Part shown: positions 27,586 to 36,349 of the stretch, one piece after another | Layout of the letters: every line of letters begins with the position of its first letter | Position numbering within the stretch: position 1 is the stretch's first letter | DNA from: Planctomycetota bacterium | GTDB taxonomy: Bacteria > Planctomycetota > Planctomycetia > Pirellulales > PNKZ01 | Direction of reading: 5' to 3' | DNA length: 64,000 nucleotides | Assembly (NCBI GenBank): GCA_018242585.1 | Contig: JAFEBQ010000007.1 | Coordinates: forward strand, 62,001-126,000 | The notes under the pieces: generated by a model | Database searches by the model: none | The model's input: the letters and a program-made list of their open reading frames with translations, nothing else | What the model was told of the DNA's origin: nothing | Translations under genes and position numbers: made by a program

Positions 27586-29022
27586 TCACGGCGCGGTGCG
27601 CACTTGATGCAGCATCTTCAGAACTCTCAGGGCGACCATTTCTGAGGCGTCGCGTTCGACGCGACTGGTGCCGAGCCACGTTTCGTAACCGCCGAGGTCG
27701 TGCTGTCTCGGCGTGGGCAGATAGCCGTTGCTACCGTTGGCGAGTTCGATGGTGAAGGTGTCCTTGAACGGGCTGCGGGCTTTGATTTCGAGGCCGGTTT
27801 CGGTGAAGACTTCGAATGGGATGGACGCGATGCCCAGATCGCCGATGCGGAAGGCCTGGATGACGGCCTGGACCGTGTCTGGCTTCGCGTCGCGTGCGGC
27901 CAGCACGCGCTCGGCGTAGGGCTGTTCCAGACGATGCACGGGCGCGGCGCCCTTCGGCTTGGCGAGCACGCCTTCGGCCCACTGAATCATCTCCGGAGTC
28001 GGACGGCGCACGGCAAGTTCCAAATCGCTGGCGGCGGCCTTCAGCGGCACCCAATCCTGATACGCGAGTGTCTGTCGAACTCGTAGCACCTCTTGCGCGA
28101 GATCGTTGGCGACCAATTTGATCTTCTCATACGGCTCGCGTTTCACTGCCGGCGTCTTGCCGCTGTAGTCGTTGCTGTTCACGTCGCCGCAGGGGCCGTT
28201 GGCCAAAATGCCGACACATGGCGCGCCCAGGGCCTGCTCGACGCGGCGGCAGAATTCGCCGAAGTAATCCGCCGACAAGTCTTCCTTGTTCACGCCGCCG
28301 ACGTAGTGCAGCCAGTAGTTCGCCATCAGCGCAATCTGGCGACCGTCGGTGGCTTGCACCGAGAGGCAATAGACCTCGGGGTTCGTCGGTCCGGCCGGGC
28401 CGGCGAAGTGCGGAATGAGCGCACTGCTGGGATTCATTACGGCGCGATCCTTTCCGCCGAACGGATTGGGATTCTCAAAGCCTTCCTTCAGCAGCCAGCG
28501 GCGGTTGCCGACCCACTGGGGCAGTTTGCCCGTGCCCCACGCGACGCGGGCAGGCTCCAAATTGTTCAGCGCGCGCTTCACGCCATCCACCACGCGCGAG
28601 ATCACGAAGCTGCGGTAGTCCAGCGCGGGATCTCTGTTGGTGAGTACCGACACGCTCGAGTGCGTGTGCGTGCCGGAAAACATCATCTGCGAGGCCGGAA
28701 TGCCCGTGGCGGCCTCGAGCTTCTGCTTCGCCTCGTCCCAGACATCGCGCGCGAGTGAAATGGTGTCCGCCACGGCAAATACGAGCTTCGTCGTGCCATC
28801 ATCGAGAACCAGACAGCGCACGTGCAGTTCATCATGCACGTGCTTCGCGATGGGGCGCGGCGCGAAGTTTCCCACGATCTCCATGCCCAGCGGCGGCGTG
28901 ATGTTGCTCGTGGCCGCGCCCGCTTTGAACACGGGCTTGTCCTGTGCCGAGGCGAGGATGGGAAACAGCGTAAAGCAAACGATGAACGGGACTTTCAGAC
29001 GTGCGTGGATAAATGCGATCAT
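27586..29022 (-). CDS. Neutral/alkaline ceramidase-like secreted protein, copy 1
   Basis: 478 residues, signal peptide ending near ASAQD (about 26). Domain: N-terminal neutral/alkaline ceramidase fold, with KAGAATSNITPPLG, LVFAVADTISLARDV, MMFSGTHTHSSVSV (zinc His motif), and ILANGPCGDVNSND, the place of the family's N-x-x-x-G-D-V-S-P loop. It lacks the separate C-terminal Ig-like domain of the animal and Pseudomonas enzymes and is shorter than they are. In planctomycetes such proteins are numerous and their substrate is not established; an ester or amide bond of a lipid or glycan is plausible. The start codon overlaps the preceding propeller gene by four bases, so the two are translationally coupled. 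Confidence 0.82.
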   Translation of the reverse strand: MIAFIHARLKVPFIVCFTLFPILASAQDKPVFKAGAATSNITPPLGMEIVGNFAPRPIAKHVHDELHVRCLVLDDGTTKLVFAVADTISLARDVWDEAKQKLEAATGIPASQMMFSGTHTHSSVSVLTNRDPALDYRSFVISRVVDGVKRALNNLEPARVAWGTGKLPQWVGNRRWLLKEGFENPNPFGGKDRAVMNPSSALIPHFAGPAGPTNPEVYCLSVQATDGRQIALMANYWLHYVGGVNKEDLSADYFGEFCRRVEQALGAPCVGILANGPCGDVNSNDYSGKTPAVKREPYEKIKLVANDLAQEVLRVRQTLAYQDWVPLKAAASDLELAVRRPTPEMIQWAEGVLAKPKGAAPVHRLEQPYAERVLAARDAKPDTVQAVIQAFRIGDLGIASIPFEVFTETGLEIKARSPFKDTFTIELANGSNGYLPTPRQHDLGGYETWLGTSRVERDASEMVALRVLKMLHQVRTAP

Positions 29023-29813
29023 GGCTTTTCAATCTCCATTCCGGCCTTTTCGTCGGCGCGGGCAATGACGACACGAGCTTGGTTACTTTTGACTTTGCCG
29101 TCATCCCCCTTGATGGCCGTGTTTTGAGCGATGAGGAAGCGCCCATCGGTAATGGGCGCGATGCCGACGGAAGCGTTGAACTCCCATTTGCCGGTGAATT
29201 GAAACTTTTCATCCGCGCGCAGCAGCACCTGCGGCTTGCCGTAGCAGCCGAACCACCACGCGCCCTCGGCATACGCGACGGTTTGAATGCCCATGAGCGT
29301 GTAGCCGCTGGCGAGGACATGGTGCCGCTGGAACCGGAAGCTCTCGTCATACTCATAAAGGTAGTTTTCGTTCAGGCCCGTCGGCAGCCCGCCCGCGATG
29401 ATGAACCGGCCATCGTGCCACGCCATGCCGCCCGCGCCATGGACAACCTCCGGCACGCGGTGCTTCGCCAGTTCGGCGAGCGTGTTGCCGTCATAGACAT
29501 AGACCCACGAATCGGCTTGCCCGGCGGGCTGGTTGAACTTACCGAGGTTCGTCGCCACATAAACGCGGCCGGCATGATAGCAGAGGTCGCCGTGATGACT
29601 GGCCACGGGCACATTCTTGAGCACGCGACCGTCGAGGTCGGTTTTCACGAGGGCATCAGTCCAGGACCAATAAATGGCGTCGCGCAAATTGGTGCAGATG
29701 CCTTGAACGTGACGCGGGTAAGTGCCTTCGCACGCAGCGGCATAAAAGGCCGGCTCGGCGGCGCGGGCGCGATGCACGGCAAAAAGGGCGAGAGTCAACA
29801 GGAGAAATCTCAT
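29019..29813 (-). CDS. Secreted beta-propeller-like protein
   Basis: 264 residues from the ATG at 29813, signal peptide about 1-18 (ending RARAAE). Repeated strand units such as DALVKTDLDGRVLKNV, DLCYHAGRVYVATN, WVYVYDGNTLAELAKH, GMAWHDGRFIIAGG and ITDGRFLIAQN look like a 6-7 blade propeller without a named family. No catalytic motif is seen. It sits 13 bases after the DapA-like gene and overlaps the ceramidase-like gene by four bases, which suggests one operon with a joint role, such as substrate or partner binding. Confidence 0.7.
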   Translation of the reverse strand: MRFLLLTLALFAVHRARAAEPAFYAAACEGTYPRHVQGICTNLRDAIYWSWTDALVKTDLDGRVLKNVPVASHHGDLCYHAGRVYVATNLGKFNQPAGQADSWVYVYDGNTLAELAKHRVPEVVHGAGGMAWHDGRFIIAGGLPTGLNENYLYEYDESFRFQRHHVLASGYTLMGIQTVAYAEGAWWFGCYGKPQVLLRADEKFQFTGKWEFNASVGIAPITDGRFLIAQNTAIKGDDGKVKSNQARVVIARADEKAGMEIEKP

Positions 29814-29826
29814 GGGCAAGGAGGGC

Positions 29827-30942
29827 TCACTTCGTGACGTTGTCGAAGCGGGGTGGATTGGTTTTCAGATACGGCTTCAACGCCTCGAAGCGGAAGTCGA
29901 TCTCCGCGATCTCTTCCTCGTTCAGCTTTTGGTCCGAAAAGATGGGCTTCCCAGGGATCGTCCGGTTCGGGCCGTATTGGCGCGAGATCATGTTTTTGAA
30001 CACGCCACGCTTTCTCCAAAGATAGAGCTGAAAACCGCGCAGATCGCCGCCGGGGAGGTGCTGGCCCAGATTGAACAGGAGCAGCAGCTTCGCGTGCATG
30101 TCGCGCAAGGTCTCCGGGGCGGCGCCGCTCTGTTGCAGCTCCCAAATTCGGGCGAGGACATCGGCGTAAACCGCGCGCTCGGTGATCAAGCCTTCGGTGC
30201 CGAGATGCGACTCATACAGCCAGCCGTGCGCACCCCGCGCGCTGAAGACGCGGCGAATCGGCGGCCGTGCAACCAGCAACTCCCGTGTGCGGGCGATGAC
30301 CGGCGCGGCTTCCTCCTTGATGTAGCCGAAATGCGGAAACTCCTTCGCCAACTCGACCAGCAGAGGCACGGAGGGAATCGGCCCCTGGTAAGCGACGCCC
30401 CCGGTGGTCTGGAGGATGACGGGACGCTGCGTGACTGCCGCCAGCGCGCGCCAATACTGGCGCAACTCGTCTTCCGTCCGGCCGGCATCCGGCGGCCGCG
30501 AGATGATCGCCGCCGGCGCGAGTCGCTCGGCATGTCGCGCGAAGACGAGCATCTCCTCGGTGTCCTTCCCCTGCACGCCGAGGCAGAGCGCCGTGCGCAA
30601 GCCGCGCGATGTTTCCGCCAGCACTTCCATCCCGCGGAGTTTTTCGTCGCGGCTGAGGAGATCCACGCTGTCGCCCGACTGCGGCCAGATCATGCCCGGA
30701 CACCCGCCCCAATCCACAAAGCGGGCTTGACGGGCGAGCACCTCAAAGTCCACCTCGCCCGCCGCGGTGAAGGGTGTCGATAGAATCGGGAACGGCCCGC
30801 GGATTCGTGGATCGGCGGTCGTTGCTTTCGCACGCTCAGCGGCTCGCGGCTCGGTAGCGCACAGGTTGGTTTCAGCCCAGGCGCCCGAAGCGCCGGCCAT
30901 CATCGTCCCGAGCATTTGTCGTCGTGTGGTGCGCTGTTCCAT
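29827..30942 (-). CDS. Exported DapA/NAL-family aldolase-like protein
   Basis: 371 residues. A TTRRQMLGTMMAGASGAWA leader has a twin-arginine-like pattern, so Tat export is likely; this is unusual for a normally cytoplasmic family. The barrel is DHDPS/N-acetylneuraminate-lyase-like: GPFPILSTPFTAAGEVDFE, FPHFGYIKEEA with the Schiff-base Lys. Key catalytic partners are changed: the usual G-T/S-T-G-E becomes QSGDS and the Tyr of the I-x-Y-N motif is replaced (VILQTTGG). The Lys is kept but the proton relay is not, so a standard lyase reaction is doubtful. Adjacent to the small propeller gene; the context of sialidase-like and ceramidase-like genes suggests sugar acids as possible substrates. Confidence 0.75.
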   Translation of the reverse strand: MEQRTTRRQMLGTMMAGASGAWAETNLCATEPRAAERAKATTADPRIRGPFPILSTPFTAAGEVDFEVLARQARFVDWGGCPGMIWPQSGDSVDLLSRDEKLRGMEVLAETSRGLRTALCLGVQGKDTEEMLVFARHAERLAPAAIISRPPDAGRTEDELRQYWRALAAVTQRPVILQTTGGVAYQGPIPSVPLLVELAKEFPHFGYIKEEAAPVIARTRELLVARPPIRRVFSARGAHGWLYESHLGTEGLITERAVYADVLARIWELQQSGAAPETLRDMHAKLLLLFNLGQHLPGGDLRGFQLYLWRKRGVFKNMISRQYGPNRTIPGKPIFSDQKLNEEEIAEIDFRFEALKPYLKTNPPRFDNVTK

Positions 30943-31049
30943 GAGGGTGGGTTTCGATTCAGCCTACACATCCGGCTAGAAAAAAAGTCGAACCATGCAA
31001 CAAAAGACCTGATCCGGTTTGCACCTTCCAAGTCACGAGCCTGCGAATC

Positions 31050-33038
31050 TCACTCCGCCAAAGGACAAAACTCCAAGCCATTGTAACCGGCGGGAATCAG
31101 GACTCCACTCGCGGTGAAACTGATGAGCCCCGGGTTTCCATCCGTCGATCGCTTCTCGATCAACTTGGGTTTCAAGCGATCCGTCACATCCACGATGAAC
31201 ACTTCGCCAGTGGCTCGGTTCGCGAGGGCGAGGCGATGACCGCTGACGGAGATTCTTCCTGACAAGCGGACCCCGGAAATACGGACGACAGGCAACGAAT
31301 CGAAATCGCCTGTCACGTTCTGCGCGAAGAAGACCAGCCCTCCATGGCGAGGCGTCACGACCTCCCCTTGGAAAACGCTGAGTCCATTAAGCATATCGAA
31401 CCGGCCGGCAGGATGCTGCCCCGCGAAGACCGGCTCAGTCCCGCCGAGGTCATACCAGTGAACTCCGCTCGCATGCCAGAATGCCGCGGCGTAGCGTCCG
31501 TCCACGAGCTGATCGCAGAGTTGATTACCATAGAGCAGTCCGAACCTCTTGTCCTCCAGCGCAAGGCGAGGGCGGCTGCGATCCGCAACGTCCAGAATCT
31601 GCAGCGTGCTGCCGCCCACTTCTATCAGCGCAAATCGCCCCGGCGCGGGCAGCGCGAGATGTCTCACCGGTAGCGCCTTTGCCGGGTAGCGGCCGCGTTT
31701 CGTCAGGCGTCCGTCCTTGTCCAAGTCGTAGATCGCCATGCCAGCCTCGCCTTCGGCCACAAACACGGAGTCGCCGACGATGGCAACGTCGGAGGCGAAG
31801 CCCTCGGTGGGCGTCGCGCTCAACGGCGAGAGCGCCTTTCCGGTGCGAACCACGTGAATGCCGGCGCTGCCACAAGCCGCGACAGCGAGGTCGCCTCGCA
31901 CAGCCACTGCATGGACCTGGCCTCCGGGGCGGAAAATGTTCGGATTCGAGGTGGGTTCTGCCGCTGGAATGGCGGGCAGGACGCCGAGTTCATTTGTCAC
32001 CGGACGCGCCACGCCTATGGCCTCGATGATGTGCAACGCGGTCGTGGCACCCGCAGCGTAGATGTAATCCTTCACCAGCCCGAATCCACCGACGCAATCC
32101 GCGTGCGGTTTGCCCGGCGGTGTCGGCAGTTCCGTGCGCGAGACGATCCTTGGCGCCGCTGGTTCGCTCACATCCACGATGAACATTCCGTTGTGGGTAT
32201 CGGAGACGAAAGCGGTTTTCCCCTTCACCTTCACTCCCCACATATCGAGGCCCACGGCGTAAAACCGCGGAAACTTCACGCGGCCCAAGAACTTCGGCTG
32301 GGCCGGATCGGCGAGCGAGAAGAGCTCGAGTCCATGACCCATGCCGTAGCCGGCATCCTCCGGGTTGCGGTGCGGTTGCCGCGAGTGGTGGCCGGTTGCG
32401 GCAAACAGGAGGCCGCCATGCACAGCGAGTCCGTCGCCGTAGCCGTCCAGCGGCGCCTTGGAAACCAGGCGCGGATGAAGCGGATCTCGCACGTCCACCG
32501 TCACTACCTCGGAGCTGCCCCACACTCCGGTGTAGAGCATGCCGTCGTGATATGCGATCGACTGCGCCTCGCCCGTGCGGACAGTGCTCAGATGCCGGGG
32601 ATGCCGCACGTCAGTCACATCCACCAACTCCACGCCATACTGCCGCTGGGCGATGAACAGGACGTGGCCCGCGACCGCCACGCCGGTGGCAAATTCGATA
32701 CTGTCGTAACGCGTGATCAGTTTCGGCTGCGTGTCGCGGACATCCACGACAAACAGCCCCGACTCTCGCGCCGACACAAATGCCACTCCATTGGAGACGG
32801 CAATCTGTCGCGTGTTGCCCAGTCCATCCAGTGAACCCAGCACTTTCGGTTGGTCAGGTGTGACGATATCGAGCACATGCAGTTTGCCTCCTCCGATCAC
32901 GAATGCACGGTCGCCCACCACCGCCACATCCATCGCAGGTCCAGTTGCGACCGTGCCCACAATCGGGAGCCTCATCTCCGCGGAAACGTCAGCCACGAGT
33001 GCAAAAACAAGGGAAAGGATGGAGGTTATCCTGAACAT
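31050..33038 (-). CDS. Secreted LVIVD-repeat beta-propeller protein
   Basis: 662 residues from the ATG at 33038, chosen because it opens a proper signal peptide (MFRITSILSLVFALVADVSA); the frame continues upstream without signal character. The body is a chain of LVIVD repeats: LHVLDIVTPDQPKVLGS, GLFVVDVRDTQPKLIT, GVELVDVTDVRHPRHL, VVTVDVRDPLHPRLVS, GMFIVDVSEPAAPRIV, and others up to EVFIVDVTDRLKPKLIE. About twelve repeats suggest two propellers. Such proteins are extracellular binders with no known enzymatic activity. It lies 107 bases upstream of the DapA-like gene and 228 bases downstream of the unknown 416-residue protein. Confidence 0.8.
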   Translation of the reverse strand: MFRITSILSLVFALVADVSAEMRLPIVGTVATGPAMDVAVVGDRAFVIGGGKLHVLDIVTPDQPKVLGSLDGLGNTRQIAVSNGVAFVSARESGLFVVDVRDTQPKLITRYDSIEFATGVAVAGHVLFIAQRQYGVELVDVTDVRHPRHLSTVRTGEAQSIAYHDGMLYTGVWGSSEVVTVDVRDPLHPRLVSKAPLDGYGDGLAVHGGLLFAATGHHSRQPHRNPEDAGYGMGHGLELFSLADPAQPKFLGRVKFPRFYAVGLDMWGVKVKGKTAFVSDTHNGMFIVDVSEPAAPRIVSRTELPTPPGKPHADCVGGFGLVKDYIYAAGATTALHIIEAIGVARPVTNELGVLPAIPAAEPTSNPNIFRPGGQVHAVAVRGDLAVAACGSAGIHVVRTGKALSPLSATPTEGFASDVAIVGDSVFVAEGEAGMAIYDLDKDGRLTKRGRYPAKALPVRHLALPAPGRFALIEVGGSTLQILDVADRSRPRLALEDKRFGLLYGNQLCDQLVDGRYAAAFWHASGVHWYDLGGTEPVFAGQHPAGRFDMLNGLSVFQGEVVTPRHGGLVFFAQNVTGDFDSLPVVRISGVRLSGRISVSGHRLALANRATGEVFIVDVTDRLKPKLIEKRSTDGNPGLISFTASGVLIPAGYNGLEFCPLAE

Positions 33039-33266
33039 GCCACGGGTAAACGGAACCAGTGTCGTCGGGTCAAAGGGATTGCCCCGCACGACTCGACGCC
33101 GAAGCGCAAAAGGTGCATCCGCGAGTCGTCGAACTGCGGAGGGACTTTCATCATGTGAGCGGCCGGTTCGAGAGGACCATGTCGTCCACATCACGCATGG
33201 CTTGCGGCAGAGAGTGAGAAGGAGACTCAGGCATTTCATGGTCGCGGAATCCTGTGTGGATCAATC

Positions 33267-34517
33267 TCAAGGGGCGAGCAGTTGGCAGCGGCGGGCCTTC
33301 CAGAAGGCGGCGAGGTGGTAGACGATGCCGCAACTGGCGTTGTGCGTGTAATCAAAGTCCCCCAGAAACTTCTCGAGCGAGGCCTGCTGTTCGACGGTGA
33401 GCGTCGGTGGCTCGACCATGAGCAGGATGAGCGCGGATTCGCCTGCCTCACGCGTGAGATGCCAAATCTCGCGGAATGGGCCCCACTGCGGATTGGGATA
33501 CCCCTTCTGGTTCTTCCACTCGGGTACTGTGCGCCAATCGGGGCCGGTCATGCGCATGTCCTCGGGGCTTTTCTTCGCTAGCGCCGCCAGGACGCTGGCG
33601 AATCGCTTCGCGGCGAGATCACGAACGTGCGTCATGCGCTGATGAATCAGAGCCTTGAGCGACGCATCAGGCTCGAGAGCGTGGAGAACCTCCAGCGAGC
33701 ACTGCATTTGCAGTAAAGCGTAGGCCGGCTTCTCCGCGCCGGGAGTGGCGGATTGCGCGATGGCTGCGGCGGCATATTTACGCCATTGCTCGCGATAGCG
33801 ATCCTCGCGCGTCACATCCCATGCGGCGGCATGGATCATGGGCAGGCGGGCGGCCTCGTGCGGCTGCACATTCCACATGCGGCAGATGCCAAGCGGACAA
33901 TGCGTGCCATCGGCGCGGCAGAAGTCGAAGTCGTTCTGCGGCGTGACGAAAGCGATCATGCGTTCCGCCACAGCGGCGAGGATGACGCGGATTTGCTGCT
34001 TCGTAGTCTCGTCTGGCAGCGGGCTGTGATAATATTGCCACAGGCCGTGGACGAAGTGCGTCACCTGGTCGCGCGAGGAGTTGATGTAAGTGCTCGTGGC
34101 GTCCTCCGGGCACACATTGCGAGCCACAAAGCCGCGCACGCCATGCACGGTGACACAGCGATTGAGGCCGGCGAAGACACACGCGGCCCTTTCACGCAGC
34201 GAGTCGTCCTTGGTGACCGCAAAGCGGTCGCACAGCATGCTGAGCATCGCGCCACCAAGGATCGCGCCGTCCTCCATGCCCGTGCCGTAGCCGCAGGGGT
34301 TCGGATACTGCCGCCTCACCTCGTGTGCCGTGGGCAAATGGGCTTGTTCCCTGCCTTTCTCATAGCTGCTGAGGTAATCGCCGAAGGTCTGAGTCTTCGG
34401 CAGATAAAACCGGCTCCAAACGATGTCCCAGGCCTGCTCGATGTTGGTCGCGGTTTCCCGCGCATGAGCATGCGAGGCGAAAAGCAAGAGCAGGCAGGCG
34501 GTGAGGAGGCTTTTCAT
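33267..34517 (-). CDS. Secreted protein of unknown function, probably alpha-helical toroid
   Basis: 416 residues, signal peptide about 1-19 (MKSLLTACLLLLFASHAHA). No family recognised. Composition and the spacing of helices (repeating amphipathic helices such as RERAACVFAGLNRCV, QQIRVILAAVAERMIAF, WRKYAAAAIAQSA) suggest an alpha/alpha barrel as in six-hairpin glycosidases, polysaccharide lyases or unsaturated-glycan hydrolases. Cys and Asp residues in DFDFCRADGTHCPLGICRMWN are candidates for a site. The ATG follows the BNR stop (TAA) after a single base, so the two are translationally coupled. Confidence 0.7.
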   Translation of the reverse strand: MKSLLTACLLLLFASHAHARETATNIEQAWDIVWSRFYLPKTQTFGDYLSSYEKGREQAHLPTAHEVRRQYPNPCGYGTGMEDGAILGGAMLSMLCDRFAVTKDDSLRERAACVFAGLNRCVTVHGVRGFVARNVCPEDATSTYINSSRDQVTHFVHGLWQYYHSPLPDETTKQQIRVILAAVAERMIAFVTPQNDFDFCRADGTHCPLGICRMWNVQPHEAARLPMIHAAAWDVTREDRYREQWRKYAAAAIAQSATPGAEKPAYALLQMQCSLEVLHALEPDASLKALIHQRMTHVRDLAAKRFASVLAALAKKSPEDMRMTGPDWRTVPEWKNQKGYPNPQWGPFREIWHLTREAGESALILLMVEPPTLTVEQQASLEKFLGDFDYTHNASCGIVYHLAAFWKARRCQLLAP

Positions 34518-34518
34518 C

Positions 34519-36162
34519 TTATTTTCGCGGCCCATCGGGGCGCGAAGGGCAGGGTGGCGAATTTTCCGCACTCGGTGCCGGGATCGCGGAGACCTGGACC
34601 GCGGTGTCCGGCGCCTTGCCAGAGTAGAACGACAGATAGTGCGTGCCCCTGATTACGGTGGCGTTCACGTTGCCCGCGTCGATGGTAGCCTGACTCCCCT
34701 TGGCGACCGCCTCGGACGCGGGCCAGTGGAGCGGATTGCCGAACACGCTGGCGGGATCAACGACTCGGCGCCGCAGGACACCACCCTTGCCGCGCTGATA
34801 GTAATAGTTGCTCAGCAAACCAGTTTCGGCGTCGAGGATCAAGCTCGGGGTGGAGATCAGGACATCGCCGATGTTCGTTTGCGCGCGCTTCCACGTCGCG
34901 CCGTAATCCGTCGAGACCATCTGGAATTGCGCCCGTGTCGAGGTCGAGCCTCCCTGCTCGGTTCGGGCGATGGCGAGAAGCTTGCCATCGCCGAGGTAAA
35001 CCGCGGCGGGCTCGGTCGGCCATTGCGCTTTGGTCAGCCCGGACTCGACGGGAGTTTGAGCCCAGGTGACGCCGTCGTCACTGCTGGTCAGCGTGCCCCA
35101 CGAGTGACTCTCGTCTTCAGCGTAGTTCCCGCCAAACCACAGGGCCATGAGCCCGACCTTGGGGACCGCGAAGATGTCGGTGATCTGCACGGGTGTCACG
35201 GCGAGTTTCGGCGTCGCCAGGAGCTTGAACGTCACCCCATCCGTGGTGTGGTACAGGTCGTGTCCCCACTCCTTGCCGACTCGACGCACCCACAGGAGCA
35301 TCGCCCCGGTGGAGTCCAGCCCCTTGCCGACCTCGACCTCGCCATAGCCGGGCGTGTTGGCCACCACCGTTTCGGGCGTCCAGGTCTTTCCGCCATCGGT
35401 GGAGGTGCGGGCGTAAACGGCGCGAGCGTCTTCTCCGATCGTGTGCCCCGAGCCTCGGCTATAGACACAGACGAGCTTCTCGCCGAGGGCCTGAATCATC
35501 GGCCACGAGTTGTAGCCGCTCACGTCCTGCACGACCTGGGGCTTCGCGAGCGCATCCACGGGTGTCACCTTGACCATGGCCAGACCCGTGGGGCTAGTAA
35601 ACGTGTCGGCGGGATCGCCGGGCTCGCGCTGCACGCGCACCCAGAGGGGCGCGTCGGGCGTCACTTCGTAATACGACTCCAGGACAATGTTGCGGGAATA
35701 GAACGGCGCGGCGGGGAGTGCCGTTCGCACGGGATTGCCCAGATAATACCGGGCCGTGAAGGGGGCATCGGCCACCAACTGCGAGAGGTGGACCCGGTAG
35801 ACATCCTCGAAGCTGGGGCTCGTCGTCGCGTCGGTCGTGGTGACGACGATCTCGACCTTCACGGCGGCGCACCCGCTGGGCAAGCCGCTGACCAGGCCGA
35901 CGACCGACTGCCCAACCGTGCCGCCCGACAATGACCAGATCGGAATTTGCATCGAGCCGCTCGACATCAGCACGAGCGATGGCGTGCCCGTCGCGATCGA
36001 CATGTTGTTCGCGGTTAGGCAGAGTGGGGGCTCCTTCCGCGCCGCGACGATGGTTGGCGACTCAGCCGGGGACTTTGAGACGCCTTCGGCGGCGGGAAGT
36101 TGGACGGGTAGCAACACGAAGCCTAGGAAAGCAAGCGTTGCGATTGAGCAAGTAGGCTTCAT
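34519..36162 (-). CDS. Secreted BNR/Asp-box (sialidase-like) protein
   Basis: 547 residues. The ATG at 36162 has GAAGG about ten bases upstream and starts a signal peptide (ending LPAAEG). An N-terminal Ig-like domain (about 35-190, KVEIVVTTTDATTSPSFEDVYRVHL) precedes a six-bladed propeller with Asp boxes: TSTDGGKTWTP, TSSDDGVTWAQ, STDYGATWKR. Asp boxes mark the sialidase/exo-alpha-sialidase fold, but the Arg triad and Tyr nucleophile cannot be placed reliably, so hydrolase activity is unproven; rhamnosidase-like or pure binding roles are also possible. It is the first gene of the leftward 27.6-36.2 kb locus and is translationally coupled to the next gene. Confidence 0.78.
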   Translation of the reverse strand: MKPTCSIATLAFLGFVLLPVQLPAAEGVSKSPAESPTIVAARKEPPLCLTANNMSIATGTPSLVLMSSGSMQIPIWSLSGGTVGQSVVGLVSGLPSGCAAVKVEIVVTTTDATTSPSFEDVYRVHLSQLVADAPFTARYYLGNPVRTALPAAPFYSRNIVLESYYEVTPDAPLWVRVQREPGDPADTFTSPTGLAMVKVTPVDALAKPQVVQDVSGYNSWPMIQALGEKLVCVYSRGSGHTIGEDARAVYARTSTDGGKTWTPETVVANTPGYGEVEVGKGLDSTGAMLLWVRRVGKEWGHDLYHTTDGVTFKLLATPKLAVTPVQITDIFAVPKVGLMALWFGGNYAEDESHSWGTLTSSDDGVTWAQTPVESGLTKAQWPTEPAAVYLGDGKLLAIARTEQGGSTSTRAQFQMVSTDYGATWKRAQTNIGDVLISTPSLILDAETGLLSNYYYQRGKGGVLRRRVVDPASVFGNPLHWPASEAVAKGSQATIDAGNVNATVIRGTHYLSFYSGKAPDTAVQVSAIPAPSAENSPPCPSRPDGPRK

Positions 36163-36349
36163 GCAGGTGAACCTTCGATTAAAGAGCATCTCCGCGGATC
36201 GATTCCAGCACACACCTCGCGGCGCAGATCGAGTGTTCGATCTGCCTCGACTTCCCGATGGCGAAGGTGGGAACCTGCCGCTAGGTAACACGGACGTGAT
36301 CGTGTTGACAAGACCGCCGGCGAAGGCACTGGCCGCGGCCTTCGACCCT

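Noticed and set aside
34501..35934. 477-codon plus-strand frame
   Set aside because: Shadow of the BNR gene; composition rich in Arg, Gly, His and no fold motifs.
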